Below, piece by piece: positions 1 through 8,800 of a stretch of DNA of 64,000 nucleotides; position 1 is the first letter of the stretch; each line of letters opens with the position of its first letter. This stretch comes from Flavobacterium paronense (GTDB lineage Bacteria; Bacteroidota; Bacteroidia; Flavobacteriales; Flavobacteriaceae). A model generated the notes under the pieces. The model ran no database searches. It was given only the letters and a program-made list of their open reading frames with translations, and was not told the DNA's origin. A program made the position numbers and the translations under genes. The stretch covers positions 1,798,001 to 1,862,000 of the forward strand of contig NZ_JAUFQN010000019.1 of assembly GCF_030409795.1 (NCBI RefSeq), written 5' to 3'.

Positions 1-393
1 ATCGTGAAAAGGTGTTCCGCCAAGAATAGAAGTCAATCGCAATTGATCACCACCGGTAAACATCACAACATCGGCAGCTTTCAAACGATTCAAAACTACA
101 GGATCCATAGCTTCTTCACGACGCTCAATATTCAGAACATCAACATTATCAGCACCCAAATAGTGAAGTGCTTTTACATATTCTGGACCGATTTCTTTTG
201 GAATTTTTGAAGCAGTTGTAATAACTTCAATACGTGAATTCCCTTTATGTTTCGATTCGTCGATGATTCTTTTTAAAATACCTGCTTCAAAAAAGTTCAA
301 ATTCTTTGCTGCACTTTTATCCAAATCTGTCTCAGTGAAACTGCCTTTATCAACAGCACCGCCAATAATTATAAGTTTTCCTTGTATATTCAT
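1..393 (-). CDS. cphB: Cyanophycinase, partial (cut by left edge)
   Basis: The frame starts at the minus-strand ATG ending at 393 and runs off the left edge, leaving 131 residues. It opens with a strand and GGAVDKG and later has FTGGDQLRL, the pattern of cyanophycinase (peptidase S51). This family hydrolyses cyanophycin, an Arg-Asp storage polymer, to beta-Asp-Arg dipeptides using a catalytic serine. That serine should lie in the missing part, so activity cannot be judged. There is no signal peptide, so a cytoplasmic enzyme is inferred. In related bacteria cyanophycin synthetase is often the next gene; here that position is outside the window. No strong promoter box is visible between it and the divergent rluF. 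Confidence 0.88.
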   Translation of the reverse strand, partial: MNIQGKLIIIGGAVDKGSFTETDLDKSAAKNLNFFEAGILKRIIDESKHKGNSRIEVITTASKIPKEIGPEYVKALHYLGADNVDVLNIERREEAMDPVVLNRLKAADVVMFTGGDQLRLTSILGGTPFHD

Positions 394-507
394 GTGGGTA
401 AAAATAGCAAAATCTAACTACTTACAAACCTTTTTTTTGCTTTTTTGAAACCATTTATTAACTTACTTATCAATAAAAGAATTTAAATTCAACTTCTTAA
501 ATTATCT

Positions 508-515
508 TATATTTG
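508..515 (+). promoter_or_regulatory. Flavobacterial -7 box for rluF
   Basis: TATATTTG matches the Bacteroidota -7 consensus TAnnTTTG exactly. It ends only 4 bases before the rluF ATG at 520, so transcription would begin at or almost at the start codon (a leaderless or near-leaderless mRNA). No clear -33 TTG is visible. Confidence 0.5.
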
Positions 516-519
516 CCCA

Positions 520-1320
520 ATGGAAATCAATCAGACACGCATCAATAAATTTCTTTCCGAATCGGGCTATTGTTCCCGCCGTGAAGCCGATAAATTATTG
601 GAAGAAGGACGAATTACCATTAACGGAATTGTTCCTGAAATGGGAACAAAAGTTTCTATAGATGATGAAGTTCGCGTGGATGGAAAATTGGTTAGAGAAA
701 AAAGAGAAAAACCTATTTATCTGGCATTCAACAAACCCGTTGGTATTGAGTGTACAACAAATCAAAGTGTTCGTGATAATATTGTTGATTATATCAATTA
801 TCCAAAACGAATTTTCCCAATTGGACGATTGGACAAAGCCAGCGAAGGCCTTATTTTTATGACCGATGACGGCGATATTGTGAATAAAATTCTACGTGCC
901 CGAAACAATCACGAAAAGGAATACATCGTTACCGTTAACCATCCTATTACAGACAGATTCATTCAAAAAATGAGCAACGGCGTTCCAATTTTAGATACGG
1001 TTACCCGAAAATGTAAAGTAGAACAAATTAGCAAATTTGTCTTCAGAATTATTTTGACACAAGGTTTAAACCGTCAAATTCGACGAATGTGCGAGTATCT
1101 TGATTATGAAGTTACGGCCTTGAAAAGAACGAGAATCATCAATATTTCTTTGGATGTTCATGTTGGTCGTTATCGCGAATTAACTGCTGAAGAAATCAAA
1201 CAATTAAATAAACTCATTGAACCTTCGAGCAAAACAGAAGAAGCAAGTTTGCCCAAATCAGCTCCAGCTGGAAGTAGGAAGTTTGAAGATGTAAGACGAA
1301 ATAGAAATCCTAATTCCTAA
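520..1320 (+). CDS. rluF: 23S rRNA pseudouridine synthase RluF
   Basis: This 266-residue protein has an S4 RNA-binding domain at about residues 6-52 and an RsuA/RluB/RluF-type catalytic domain after it. The catalytic aspartate is D105 in [10 protein letters not shown], and [10 protein letters not shown] at 181-190 is the second family motif. Similarity to E. coli RluF as I remember it runs almost end to end ([21 protein letters not shown]), so it should make pseudouridine at position 2604 of 23S rRNA. The last 30 residues are a polar, proline- and lysine-rich tail of low complexity. The DNA at the stop codon is a TAATTCC-type simple repeat. crcB starts 21 bases downstream, so the two are probably co-transcribed. 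Confidence 0.93.
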   Translation: MEINQTRINKFLSESGYCSRREADKLLEEGRITINGIVPEMGTKVSIDDEVRVDGKLVREKREKPIYLAFNKPVGIECTTNQSVRDNIVDYINYPKRIFPIGRLDKASEGLIFMTDDGDIVNKILRARNNHEKEYIVTVNHPITDRFIQKMSNGVPILDTVTRKCKVEQISKFVFRIILTQGLNRQIRRMCEYLDYEVTALKRTRIINISLDVHVGRYRELTAEEIKQLNKLIEPSSKTEEASLPKSAPAGSRKFEDVRRNRNPNS

Positions 1321-1340
1321 TTCCTTAATCTTAATTAGTA

Positions 1341-1712
1341 ATGCTCAAAACAATTTTATACATAGCAATTGGGGGCGCCATCGGAAGCGTTCTTCGTTAT
1401 CTGACAGCTGTCTTTGTTTCTAAATTTTGGTCCAATCAGTTTCCGTTGGCGACATTTATTGCCAATGTTTTTGGTTGCTTTTTAATTGGTTTATTTATTG
1501 GAATTTTAGCAAAAAATAATCTGACAGACAGTCAATTAAAATGGTTTTTAATAACCGGATTCTGCGGAGGTTACACTACTTTCTCAACTTTTAGTGTGGA
1601 GAATTTTAATCTTTTGCAAAACAACAATTCATTATTGGCATTTGGATACATGGCGTTAAGCATTCTTCTTGGTCTTTTTGCGGTTTGGTTTGGTCTTTTG
1701 CTCTCCAAATAA
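1341..1712 (+). CDS. crcB: Fluoride ion channel CrcB/Fluc
   Basis: The 123-residue hydrophobic protein has four predicted membrane segments and the Fluc signatures: GGAIGSVLRY at 11-20, an Asn in ANVFGCFLIG at 41-50, and GGYTTFSTFS at 76-85 containing the two phenylalanines that line the fluoride path (F81, F84). Fluc proteins work as antiparallel dimers in the inner membrane and let toxic fluoride leave the cell. Length is normal for the family. It is a single gene, so a homodimer is expected rather than a paired crcB1/crcB2. I see no clear fluoride riboswitch in the 21 bases upstream, where there would be no room for one; expression probably depends on rluF. Confidence 0.95.
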   Translation: MLKTILYIAIGGAIGSVLRYLTAVFVSKFWSNQFPLATFIANVFGCFLIGLFIGILAKNNLTDSQLKWFLITGFCGGYTTFSTFSVENFNLLQNNNSLLAFGYMALSILLGLFAVWFGLLLSK

Positions 1713-1772
1713 AACTTAAAATCTCCTTAAACTCTGCAATCTATATTTCATTTTTTAGTACATTCGCCAACG

Positions 1773-2777
1773 ATGAAAAAAGAAGATATTTTAGCCATTA
1801 AAAATTTATTGGCAACGCCAAAAAAAATTGCCATTATTCCACACCGAAGTCCTGATGGTGATGCTATGGGTTCGACCTTAGCATTATATCATTTCCTTCT
1901 GAAACTTAACCATAAACCAACAGTAATTTCTCCAAATGATTTTCCAAATTTTCTGGCTTGGTTACCAAGTGCTGAAACTGTTTTGATTTATGAAAATGAC
2001 AGAGAAAATTGCACCAAAATATTGAATGAAGCTGAACTGGTTTTTACTTTAGATTTCAATTCGTTACAAAGAACCGGTGAAATGGAACAAGTGTTAAACA
2101 AGCTTTCAGCGCCAATGATTATGATTGATCATCATCAGAAGCCGGATACTTACGCAACGGTTACTTATTCTGACACTTCTATTGGTTCGACTTGTGAAAT
2201 GATATATAATCTAATTTCATATTTGGATAAAAAAGAACTGATTGACAAAACAATAGCGACTTGTATTTATACCGGAATTACAACCGATTCGGGTTCGTTT
2301 CGCTTTCCTTCCACAACCAGCAAAACACACCGAATTGTTGCCGAATTAATTGACTTAGGTGTTGAAAATAGCGAGATCCATAATTCCTTGTTTGACGATA
2401 ATTCAGCTAACAGACTACAACTTCTTGGAAGAGCATTGCAAAACATAAAAGTTTTTCCGGAATATAAAACGGCTTACATTACGCTTTCCCAAAAAGAATT
2501 AGATGAATTTCATTATCAAAAAGGCGATACCGAAGGCATTGTAAACTACGGATTAAGCATAAAAGGGATTCATTTTTCAGCAATTTTTATCGAACATCGT
2601 GATGAAAATATTATTAAAATTTCGTTCCGTTCACAAGGTAATTTTGATGTAAATCAATTTGCCAGAGAACACTTCAATGGTGGCGGACACATTAATGCTG
2701 CTGGAGGAAAATCAAACGAAAGCATGAAAGCAACGACCAATAAATTTGAAGATTTAATCTCAAAAATAACAATTTAA
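1773..2777 (+). CDS. DHH family phosphoesterase (NrnA-like)
   Basis: This 334-residue protein has a DHH domain followed by a DHHA1 domain. Visible metal-binding motifs are PHRSPDGDAMGS near residues 23-34, the DHH triad at 119-121 in IDHHQKP, and TGITTDSGSFRF at 167-178. The C-terminal GGGHINAAGG at 303-312 is the DHHA1 substrate-binding loop. The arrangement matches NrnA-type bifunctional oligoribonuclease/pAp phosphatases, which degrade nanoRNA or cyclic dinucleotide linear products. There are no membrane segments or GGDEF-like domain, so it is not a GdpP. The stop is 4 bases before gldI, and the gene likely shares a transcript with the PPIase run. The precise substrate cannot be set from sequence. 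Confidence 0.88.
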   Translation: MKKEDILAIKNLLATPKKIAIIPHRSPDGDAMGSTLALYHFLLKLNHKPTVISPNDFPNFLAWLPSAETVLIYENDRENCTKILNEAELVFTLDFNSLQRTGEMEQVLNKLSAPMIMIDHHQKPDTYATVTYSDTSIGSTCEMIYNLISYLDKKELIDKTIATCIYTGITTDSGSFRFPSTTSKTHRIVAELIDLGVENSEIHNSLFDDNSANRLQLLGRALQNIKVFPEYKTAYITLSQKELDEFHYQKGDTEGIVNYGLSIKGIHFSAIFIEHRDENIIKISFRSQGNFDVNQFAREHFNGGGHINAAGGKSNESMKATTNKFEDLISKITI

Positions 2778-2781
2778 GAAC

Positions 2782-3369
2782 ATGAAAAACTTGTCGAAAA
2801 TAATGTTGCTTTTTGTGGTTTTTATGACTTTCCTGAGTTGTAAACAACAGCAACAAGCTCGAATGCCAATCTCGCATTCATCAGGAACATTTATGAAAGA
2901 ATCAGCGGCACGAAATAAAAAATTAATAGCCGGCGAAGAAGGAAAAATTGATTCGATAATTAAAAGCAATCCAAAAATAGAATACTTAGCATCCAAAAAA
3001 GGATATTGGTATCATTATCAAATCAAGAATGAACGCGACACGCTTCGCCCTAAAAAAGGAGATGTCGCTGATTTTGATTATGAAATCATGGATTTAAAAG
3101 GTAATGTAGTGTATTCAGAAGTTGAATTACGCCCTCAAACTTATGTTGTTGATAAACAAAATATCATGATGGGATTGCGTGACGGAATAAAATTAATGCG
3201 TAAAAACGAAAAAATAACTTTCCTTTTTCCTTCACATATGGCTTATGGTTATCACGGTGATAATAAGCGAATCAAATCTAATCAACCCTTAATTTGCACT
3301 GTTACATTGAATGATTTTAAACCAAAAGAAAAAATAATACCTCAAGTTAATTTACCAAAAAATGAATAA
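2782..3369 (+). CDS. gldI: Gliding motility FKBP-type PPIase lipoprotein GldI
   Basis: The 195-residue protein begins with a lipoprotein signal ending in FLSC, so C20 is the likely lipidated cysteine. The mature part contains one FKBP-type peptidyl-prolyl isomerase domain from about residue 85 to 180 (VVYSE, GLRDGIKLM, FPSHMAYGYHGD). The segment from SGTFMKESAARNKKL onward closely follows Flavobacterium johnsoniae GldI as I recall it. GldI is needed for gliding and is thought to help fold envelope components of the gliding/T9SS machinery. Its last 8 bases overlap the next PPIase gene, which indicates an operon. This also agrees with a T9SS cargo protein later in the window. Confidence 0.92.
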   Translation: MKNLSKIMLLFVVFMTFLSCKQQQQARMPISHSSGTFMKESAARNKKLIAGEEGKIDSIIKSNPKIEYLASKKGYWYHYQIKNERDTLRPKKGDVADFDYEIMDLKGNVVYSEVELRPQTYVVDKQNIMMGLRDGIKLMRKNEKITFLFPSHMAYGYHGDNKRIKSNQPLICTVTLNDFKPKEKIIPQVNLPKNE

Positions 3370-4492
3370 AAAGATTTCCCTTTTTTTAGCAGTTATTGGG
3401 CTGTGTTTTACATCGTGTAAAGATGAATATAAAGACCTAAAAGATGGCTTGTATGCCGAAATTGAAACCTCAAAAGGAAACATTTTATTAGAACTTGAAT
3501 ACGAAAAAGCTCCTGTTAGCGTAGCCAATTTTGTCACTTTAGCAGAAGGTAAAAACCAATTTGTATCTCAAGAATTTAAAGGAAAACCCTTTTATGATGG
3601 TTTAAAGTTTCACCGTGTTATCTCTAAATCTAATGGTGATTCTGAAGACTTTATGATTCAAACCGGTGATCCATTAGGCAATGGTTCTGGTGATGCTGGT
3701 TACAAGTGTAAAGATGAATTCACTGACTTGCGACATGACAAACCTGGTGTTTTATCGATGGCTAATTCGGGTCCAAATACAAACAGCAGTCAATTTTTTA
3801 TCACTTTAGTTCCAACGCCATGGTTAGACGGAAAACATTCTGTTTTTGGCCATATTGTTGGCGACGGAATGACTGTAGCAAGCTCAATAGTTCAGGATGA
3901 TTATATTAAAAAGGTTACTATTATCAGAAAAGGAGAAGATGTTAAGAAATTTGATGCTGTAAAAATTTTTACTGATTATTTCAAAACGGAAGCTGAAAAT
4001 CAAAAAAAGCAAGCTGCTATAGATGCTGAAAATAAAAAAATATATGATGCAAAATATAAAGCTGTCAAAGACAAAAAAGTTTTATATTTTATAACATTGA
4101 ATAAAACAACTACTAAAACTCCAAGTGGTTTAAAGTTCAAAATTACACAAAAATCAAATGGTGAAAAGCCAAAAGATGGTTCCATGGTATATATAAATTT
4201 ATCAGGGTTTCTTGAAGACGGAACACTTTTTGATACCAGCGACCCAAATATTGCTAAAGAATTTGGTAAGTATGATGAACAAAAAGCTATGCAAAATGGC
4301 TATTCGGCATTGCCTTATGTGATTGGATCTAACAAAATGATTCCTGGTTTTATTGAAGGATTAAGCAAGTTAAAAATAGGTGAAAAAGCAGTGTTTTTTA
4401 TTCCTTCTCAAATAGGGTTTGGAGAACAAGGTGCCGGAAATGTAATTCCACCAAATGCTAATTTAATTTTTGAAGTCGAATTAAAAAAGTAA
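3362..4492 (+). CDS. Dual-family immunophilin lipoprotein (cyclophilin + FKBP)
   Basis: A 376-residue fusion. A lipoprotein signal ends at C19 (FTSC). A cyclophilin domain fills about residues 30-205 (KAPVSVANF, KFHRVI, MANSGPNTNSSQFFITL) and an FKBP domain about 255-376 (LPYVIGSNKMIPGF, FFIPSQIGFG). A charged helical linker joins them. Both domains catalyse proline cis-trans isomerisation; the lipid anchor puts them in the periplasm or on the outer membrane. An extra loop of about 8 residues (SKSNGDSED) splits FHRVI from FMIQ, unlike the following paralogue where FHRVIADFMIQ is continuous. The start overlaps gldI by 8 bases. Such cyclophilin-FKBP fusions are known from Flavobacterium and Treponema. 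Confidence 0.9.
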   Translation: MNKKISLFLAVIGLCFTSCKDEYKDLKDGLYAEIETSKGNILLELEYEKAPVSVANFVTLAEGKNQFVSQEFKGKPFYDGLKFHRVISKSNGDSEDFMIQTGDPLGNGSGDAGYKCKDEFTDLRHDKPGVLSMANSGPNTNSSQFFITLVPTPWLDGKHSVFGHIVGDGMTVASSIVQDDYIKKVTIIRKGEDVKKFDAVKIFTDYFKTEAENQKKQAAIDAENKKIYDAKYKAVKDKKVLYFITLNKTTTKTPSGLKFKITQKSNGEKPKDGSMVYINLSGFLEDGTLFDTSDPNIAKEFGKYDEQKAMQNGYSALPYVIGSNKMIPGFIEGLSKLKIGEKAVFFIPSQIGFGEQGAGNVIPPNANLIFEVELKK

Positions 4493-4534
4493 ATTATAAA
4501 TAGTAATAAATCATAAGTATAAAATTAATTAATC

Positions 4535-5755
4535 ATGAGTAAAATTAAATTCAACATTCTTCTTTTGATTTGCCTTGGAATGATAAGTGCAACGGCACAA
4601 ACGTCCAAAAAACCGGCAGCAAAGTCAACAAAAACAGTAGTAACTGCAAAAAAAACAGCTACAGCCAATGAAGGAATATTTGCTGAAATAGAAACAGCAA
4701 AAGGAAAAATCGTTATTCAGTTAGAATACCAAAAAACACCAGTTACTGTTGCCAATTTCATTTCCCTTTCAGAAGGAACAAATACTTTCGTTACCGATGA
4801 AAAGTTAAAAGGAAAACCTTTCTTTGATGGCTTAAAATTCCACAGAGTAATTGCCGATTTCATGATTCAGGGTGGAGATCCGGCAGGAAACGGTTCTGGT
4901 GGTCCAGGTTATGCCTTTAAAGATGAGTTTACTGATGCAAAATTTGACAGAGCCGGAATTTTGGCAATGGCCAATTCAGGTCCAAAAACAAATGGTTCTC
5001 AATTCTTCATAACCCATAAAAATACCGATTGGTTAACAGGAAAGCATACTATTTTTGGTTATGTAATTACAGGTCAGGATGTGGTAAATAAAATCGCTCA
5101 GGATGACGTAATCAATAAAATTACCATTGTCAGAAAAGGCGCTGATGCAAAGAAATTTGATGCTGTAAAGACTTTTGCAGATTATATGGCAAACAAAGCT
5201 GAAGATGATGCAAAAGAGGCTGCTATCGCTGCTGAAAACAATAAAAAACAAGCTGAATTAGAGGCACAGAGAAAAGCAGAATACAAAGTTAAATTTGGAG
5301 CTGTTATTGCAGCAAAAGCAAAATATTTAAACGATACTAAAACTACTGCAACCGAAACTGCCAGTGGTTTAAAATATAAAATCATTAAAGCGGGTGAAGG
5401 TAAAAAACCAGTTGAAGGCAGTAATGTTTATATTAACTATGCCGGATATTTTGAAGATGGTTCTTTATTTCAGAGTAGTTATGAAAATATTGAAAAAGAA
5501 TATGGAATGTATGATGAAAACAAAGCTAAACAAAACGGTTATCAACCTTTCCCTTTCCCTTATGGTAAGAAAGATGGGTTAATCCCTGGATTTGTTGAAG
5601 CATTAAGTTTGATGAATTATGGAGATAAGGCTTTGGTTTTCATTCCTTCAAAATTAGGTTATGGAGAAAGAGGTATGGGAAATGCAATTCCTCCAAACGC
5701 TAACATTATTTTTGAAATTGAAATGTTGGAAACAGCACCAGCACCAAAACAATAA
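4535..5755 (+). CDS. Periplasmic dual-family immunophilin (cyclophilin + FKBP)
   Basis: The second cyclophilin-FKBP fusion, 406 residues, clearly a paralogue of the gene before it (43-base gap). It has a plain Sec signal peptide ending near AQT at residue 22-23 instead of a lipobox, then a Lys/Ala/Thr-rich stretch, a cyclophilin domain at about 50-215 (KFHRVIADFMIQGGDP, FFITH), an Ala/Glu/Lys-rich linker that may be coiled coil (about 225-270), and an FKBP domain to about residue 397. The pair therefore offers a membrane-anchored and a soluble version of the same chaperone. A bidirectional terminator follows directly, closing the run that began at rluF or at the DHH gene. Confidence 0.9.
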   Translation: MSKIKFNILLLICLGMISATAQTSKKPAAKSTKTVVTAKKTATANEGIFAEIETAKGKIVIQLEYQKTPVTVANFISLSEGTNTFVTDEKLKGKPFFDGLKFHRVIADFMIQGGDPAGNGSGGPGYAFKDEFTDAKFDRAGILAMANSGPKTNGSQFFITHKNTDWLTGKHTIFGYVITGQDVVNKIAQDDVINKITIVRKGADAKKFDAVKTFADYMANKAEDDAKEAAIAAENNKKQAELEAQRKAEYKVKFGAVIAAKAKYLNDTKTTATETASGLKYKIIKAGEGKKPVEGSNVYINYAGYFEDGSLFQSSYENIEKEYGMYDENKAKQNGYQPFPFPYGKKDGLIPGFVEALSLMNYGDKALVFIPSKLGYGERGMGNAIPPNANIIFEIEMLETAPAPKQ

Positions 5756-5770
5756 TAAATATAATTCAAT

Positions 5771-5810
5771 AAAAATCCCCAATTTGAAGTTTCGAATCGG
5801 GGATTTTTTT
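5771..5810. terminator. Bidirectional rho-independent terminator
   Basis: AAAAATCCCC pairs with GGGGATTTTT (10 perfect pairs plus a few more with one mismatch), flanked by A and T runs so that it works on both strands. It separates the convergent immunophilin and permease genes and overlaps the last base of the permease CDS. Confidence 0.85.
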
Positions 5811-7255
5811 TATTCTTTTTTCTTCATAAAAAGATAATATACTGGAATTCCTAATACTACGATAATCAACCCTAAACCTGTATTTCGTGTATCGTAAATC
5901 AATAAATCGATACAAATCAGACCAGTGATAATAATATATAATATTGGAACAAACGGATAACCAAATGCTTTGTAAGGTCGTTCTGCATCAGGTTCTTTTT
6001 TACGAAGAATAAATAAACCACCAATCGTTAAAATATAAAACAGTAAGGATGCAAAAGTGGCATAGGCTAATAAATCTCCATACCGGCCGGTTAAACACAA
6101 GAAACAAGCCCATAGACATTGCACCCATAACGCTTTCGCCGGAACATCATAATTGTTTAATTCACCCGCTTGTTTGAAGAACAAACCATCTTTCGCCATC
6201 GCATAAAACAATCTTCCTCCTGATAAAATCAATCCAATATTACATCCAAAAGTAGATACCATAATTAACGCAGCCATCACTAAAACGCCAACATTTCCAA
6301 CAATGGCACTGGCAGCAGCGGCTCCTACTCTATCTTGGCTGGCAAACATAATTCCGTTTTGAACTACAGTTCCGTCAGGTGTACCGTTTAAAGGCAATAA
6401 GGCCAGATAAGCAATATTGGCCAAAATATAAATAATAGTAACTATCAATGTCCCTAAAAACAAACTTCTCGGAATGTTCTTTTTTGGATCTTTAATTTCA
6501 CCTGCAATAAAGGTTACGTTGTTCCAAGCATCACTTGAAAACAATGAATTGATTATGGTTGCACCCATGGCTCCAAGCAATGCAATTCCAGATAGTTTAG
6601 TGATTGTCAGCGTCCCATTTTCTTCTAATACAGTTTTTTTAGCTTCCCACATATTGGCAAAATTATCGGCAAAAGTATTGGTATGAAAACCTATGTAAAT
6701 ACCCAACGTTATCAAGGCAAACAAAGCTATTAACTTGGCAGAAGTAAAAACCACTTGAATTATTTTCCCGCTTCTAATGCCTTTGGTATTGATAAAAGTT
6801 AGCAAAGCGATTATAAACATGGCTAAAACCTGTTTGTTCGTAAACGAAAAACCCTCGCCAATAGTCAAAATTTTATTTTCCAGAATCGGAAAGAAAACCG
6901 CTGTATAATTTGCAAAAGCAACTGCTACAGCAGCAATAGTTCCTGTCTGAATTACGGTAAAAACGGTCCAACCGTATAAGAATGAAATTAATTTTCCGTA
7001 AGCGCGCTGTATGTAAACGTATTGTCCGCCAGCATTGGGCATCATTCCGGCCAACTCACCATAACTTAAAGCTGCCGACATGGTCAACAAACCTGTGACT
7101 AACCAAATTACTAATATCCAGGCAGCAGAACCAATATCTCTCGCCATGGCTGCGGTTACTAAAAAAATTCCTGAACCAATCATGGAACCTGCTACCAAAC
7201 TTGTGGCGTCGAGTAAGCCTAATGAGCGTTTTAATTCGTGTTTTTCTTCGGACAT
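5810..7255 (-). CDS. APC family amino acid permease
   Basis: A 481-residue integral membrane protein with about 12 hydrophobic segments. Near the N-terminus, SLVAGSMIGSGIF is the glycine-rich substrate-binding break in helix 1 of the amino acid-polyamine-organocation superfamily, and NAGGQYVYIQRAYG follows helix 2. These features match the APC/LAT-like subgroup (amino acid:cation symport or exchange at the inner membrane). The substrate cannot be read from sequence. The N-terminus is short and cytoplasmic. It stands alone: mazG lies 78 bases downstream of its start on the same strand, with a stretch in between containing CCGCTGCGCTACA-type repeat debris. Confidence 0.87.
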   Translation of the reverse strand: MSEEKHELKRSLGLLDATSLVAGSMIGSGIFLVTAAMARDIGSAAWILVIWLVTGLLTMSAALSYGELAGMMPNAGGQYVYIQRAYGKLISFLYGWTVFTVIQTGTIAAVAVAFANYTAVFFPILENKILTIGEGFSFTNKQVLAMFIIALLTFINTKGIRSGKIIQVVFTSAKLIALFALITLGIYIGFHTNTFADNFANMWEAKKTVLEENGTLTITKLSGIALLGAMGATIINSLFSSDAWNNVTFIAGEIKDPKKNIPRSLFLGTLIVTIIYILANIAYLALLPLNGTPDGTVVQNGIMFASQDRVGAAAASAIVGNVGVLVMAALIMVSTFGCNIGLILSGGRLFYAMAKDGLFFKQAGELNNYDVPAKALWVQCLWACFLCLTGRYGDLLAYATFASLLFYILTIGGLFILRKKEPDAERPYKAFGYPFVPILYIIITGLICIDLLIYDTRNTGLGLIIVVLGIPVYYLFMKKKE

Positions 7256-7332
7256 ATTTTGGTTTATTTATTCCGCTGCGCTACATACAATTCGGCTACG
7301 CCTAGGATGATTAGTTAATTTCTCAAATATAA

Positions 7333-8106
7333 TTAAAGTTTCTTTGCTTCATTCCAAAAAACATCCATCTCTGCTAAAGTCATATCCATTAGTGGTTTTC
7401 CGAGTTCGCCAGCTTTACTTTCTAGATACATAAAGCGTTTGATGAATTTTTTATTGGTGCGTTCTAAAGCATCTTCGGGATTTACTTTTAAGAATCGGGC
7501 ATAATTAATCATCGAGAATAATACATCTCCAAACTCGGCTTCAATTTTGTCTTGGTTTCCGGCATTGACTTCTTCCTGTAACTCCTCTAATTCTTCCTTC
7601 ACTTTGTCCCAAACTTGATGCGGTTCTTCCCAATCGAAACCCACTCCTTTTACTTTATCCTGAATTCGGCTTGCTTTTACTAAAGCTGGTAAACCCTTTG
7701 GAACGCCTTCTAAAACTGATTTTTTGCCTTCTTTGAGTTTTAGCTTTTCCCAGTTTTGCTTTACTTCTTCTTCATCGGCAACGACAACATCGCCATAAAT
7801 ATGCGGATGACGATGGATTAATTTGTCGCAAATTTCATTACAAACATCGGCCATATCAAAATCATTGGTTTCGCTACCAATTTTGGCATAAAAAACAATG
7901 TGCAACAACAAGTCGCCTAATTCTTTTTTGATTTCTGGCAAATCGTTGTTTAAAATAGCATCGCCCAATTCATAGGTTTCTTCAATAGTAAGATGACGCA
8001 GACTTTCGAGCGTTTGCTTTTTATCCCAAGGACATTTGGCGCGTAAATCGTCCATAATGTCCAGTAATCTGTTGAAGGCTTCCAGTTGCTGTTGGCGTGT
8101 GTTCAT
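7333..8106 (-). CDS. mazG: Nucleoside triphosphate pyrophosphohydrolase MazG
   Basis: The 257-residue protein has the full two-domain MazG layout of the E. coli type (about 263 residues). The N-terminal domain carries the EExxE...ExxD metal site (IEETYELGDAI, KKELGDLLLHIV), and the second domain repeats it (EELEELQEEV, EAEFGDVLFSMINYARF). MazG hydrolyses all NTPs and dNTPs to the monophosphate and pyrophosphate; it cleans the nucleotide pool and affects ppGpp under starvation. FDWEEPHQVWDKVKEE between the domains is typical. It is followed downstream by the APC permease and preceded by a terminator for the DUF5606 gene, so it probably has its own promoter in the 100 bases upstream. Confidence 0.94.
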   Translation of the reverse strand: MNTRQQQLEAFNRLLDIMDDLRAKCPWDKKQTLESLRHLTIEETYELGDAILNNDLPEIKKELGDLLLHIVFYAKIGSETNDFDMADVCNEICDKLIHRHPHIYGDVVVADEEEVKQNWEKLKLKEGKKSVLEGVPKGLPALVKASRIQDKVKGVGFDWEEPHQVWDKVKEELEELQEEVNAGNQDKIEAEFGDVLFSMINYARFLKVNPEDALERTNKKFIKRFMYLESKAGELGKPLMDMTLAEMDVFWNEAKKL

Positions 8107-8204
8107 ATTTTTAAATTTATGCTTCTCGATACAATTCCGTCTCGTTGAAAATAACGAGCCAAAATCACTCGAAATAACGAAATGTATAATCCTATAAAAA
8201 TAAA

Positions 8205-8236
8205 AAATCCTATTACCGGAATCAGCAATAGGATTT
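8205..8236 (-). terminator. Terminator after the DUF5606 gene
   Basis: AAATCCTATT and AATAGGATTT form a 10-bp perfect stem around a 12-base loop. Read on the minus strand it is followed by a T-rich run, so it ends the transcript of the gene at 8259-8738. Between it and mazG lies a small CTCGTT/AACGAG hairpin (8141-8158). Confidence 0.75.
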
Positions 8237-8258
8237 ATATTTATTAGAAAGTAATTAA

Positions 8259-8738
8259 CTATTTTTTGGTTTTAGGTTTAGCTTCCTTTTTAATCTTCAC
8301 TTCTTCAACTACTTGCTCTTTTATTTCTTCTGCGTTCTCTACTTTTGGTTCTTCCTTTGAAACCATTCCTTTTGACTGAAGAATATTGTACCAGTTTAAT
8401 ACTTTTTTGATATCGGAAGCATAAACTCTGTCTTCATCGTAATCTGGTAAAATTTCTTTAAAATAAGCAATTAACTTCGTATTATCTTCTTTATGTGAAA
8501 CCGATGTTGGCTCTTCATTTTCTTTGATAGCAATAGCTCGCATGATTTCAACCAATGGTTTTTCTTCTGAATAAGTATACATTGATATTTCTGAAAGCAA
8601 GCTAACATTACTTCTTAATCCAACCGTAATTTTCTTTCCGTCTAATAATGATTCTGCTAAAAAGCCCGAACGGGTTTGCAATTTCAATTCAAACAATCCT
8701 GGTTTTCCTGCAATGGCTAATATTTTTTCTACGTTCAT
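8259..8738 (-). CDS. DUF5606 domain protein
   Basis: A 159-residue soluble protein that starts MNVEKILAIAGKPGLFEL, the conserved beginning of the Bacteroidota DUF5606 family. The first 60 or so residues look like a small beta domain (FLAESLLDGKKITVGL), the middle (PDYDEDRVYASDIKKVLNWYNIL) is helical, and the last 35 residues are a Glu/Lys-rich tail that is probably disordered. No enzymatic motif is visible and the function is unknown. It often neighbours peptide deformylase and ruvX in flavobacteria, as here, which suggests a link to translation or cell growth by location only. A 200-bp repeat-rich gap separates it from def. Confidence 0.75.
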   Translation of the reverse strand: MNVEKILAIAGKPGLFELKLQTRSGFLAESLLDGKKITVGLRSNVSLLSEISMYTYSEEKPLVEIMRAIAIKENEEPTSVSHKEDNTKLIAYFKEILPDYDEDRVYASDIKKVLNWYNILQSKGMVSKEEPKVENAEEIKEQVVEEVKIKKEAKPKTKK

Positions 8739-8800
8739 TTTTTAATTTAATTAAGGGCACAAATATATATAATTCAAAATTCAATGGCAATGTCAATTAG

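Noticed and set aside
1..448. Two plus-strand frames at the left edge (4-210 and 263-448)
   Set aside because: Both lie largely opposite the clear minus-strand cyanophycinase frame.
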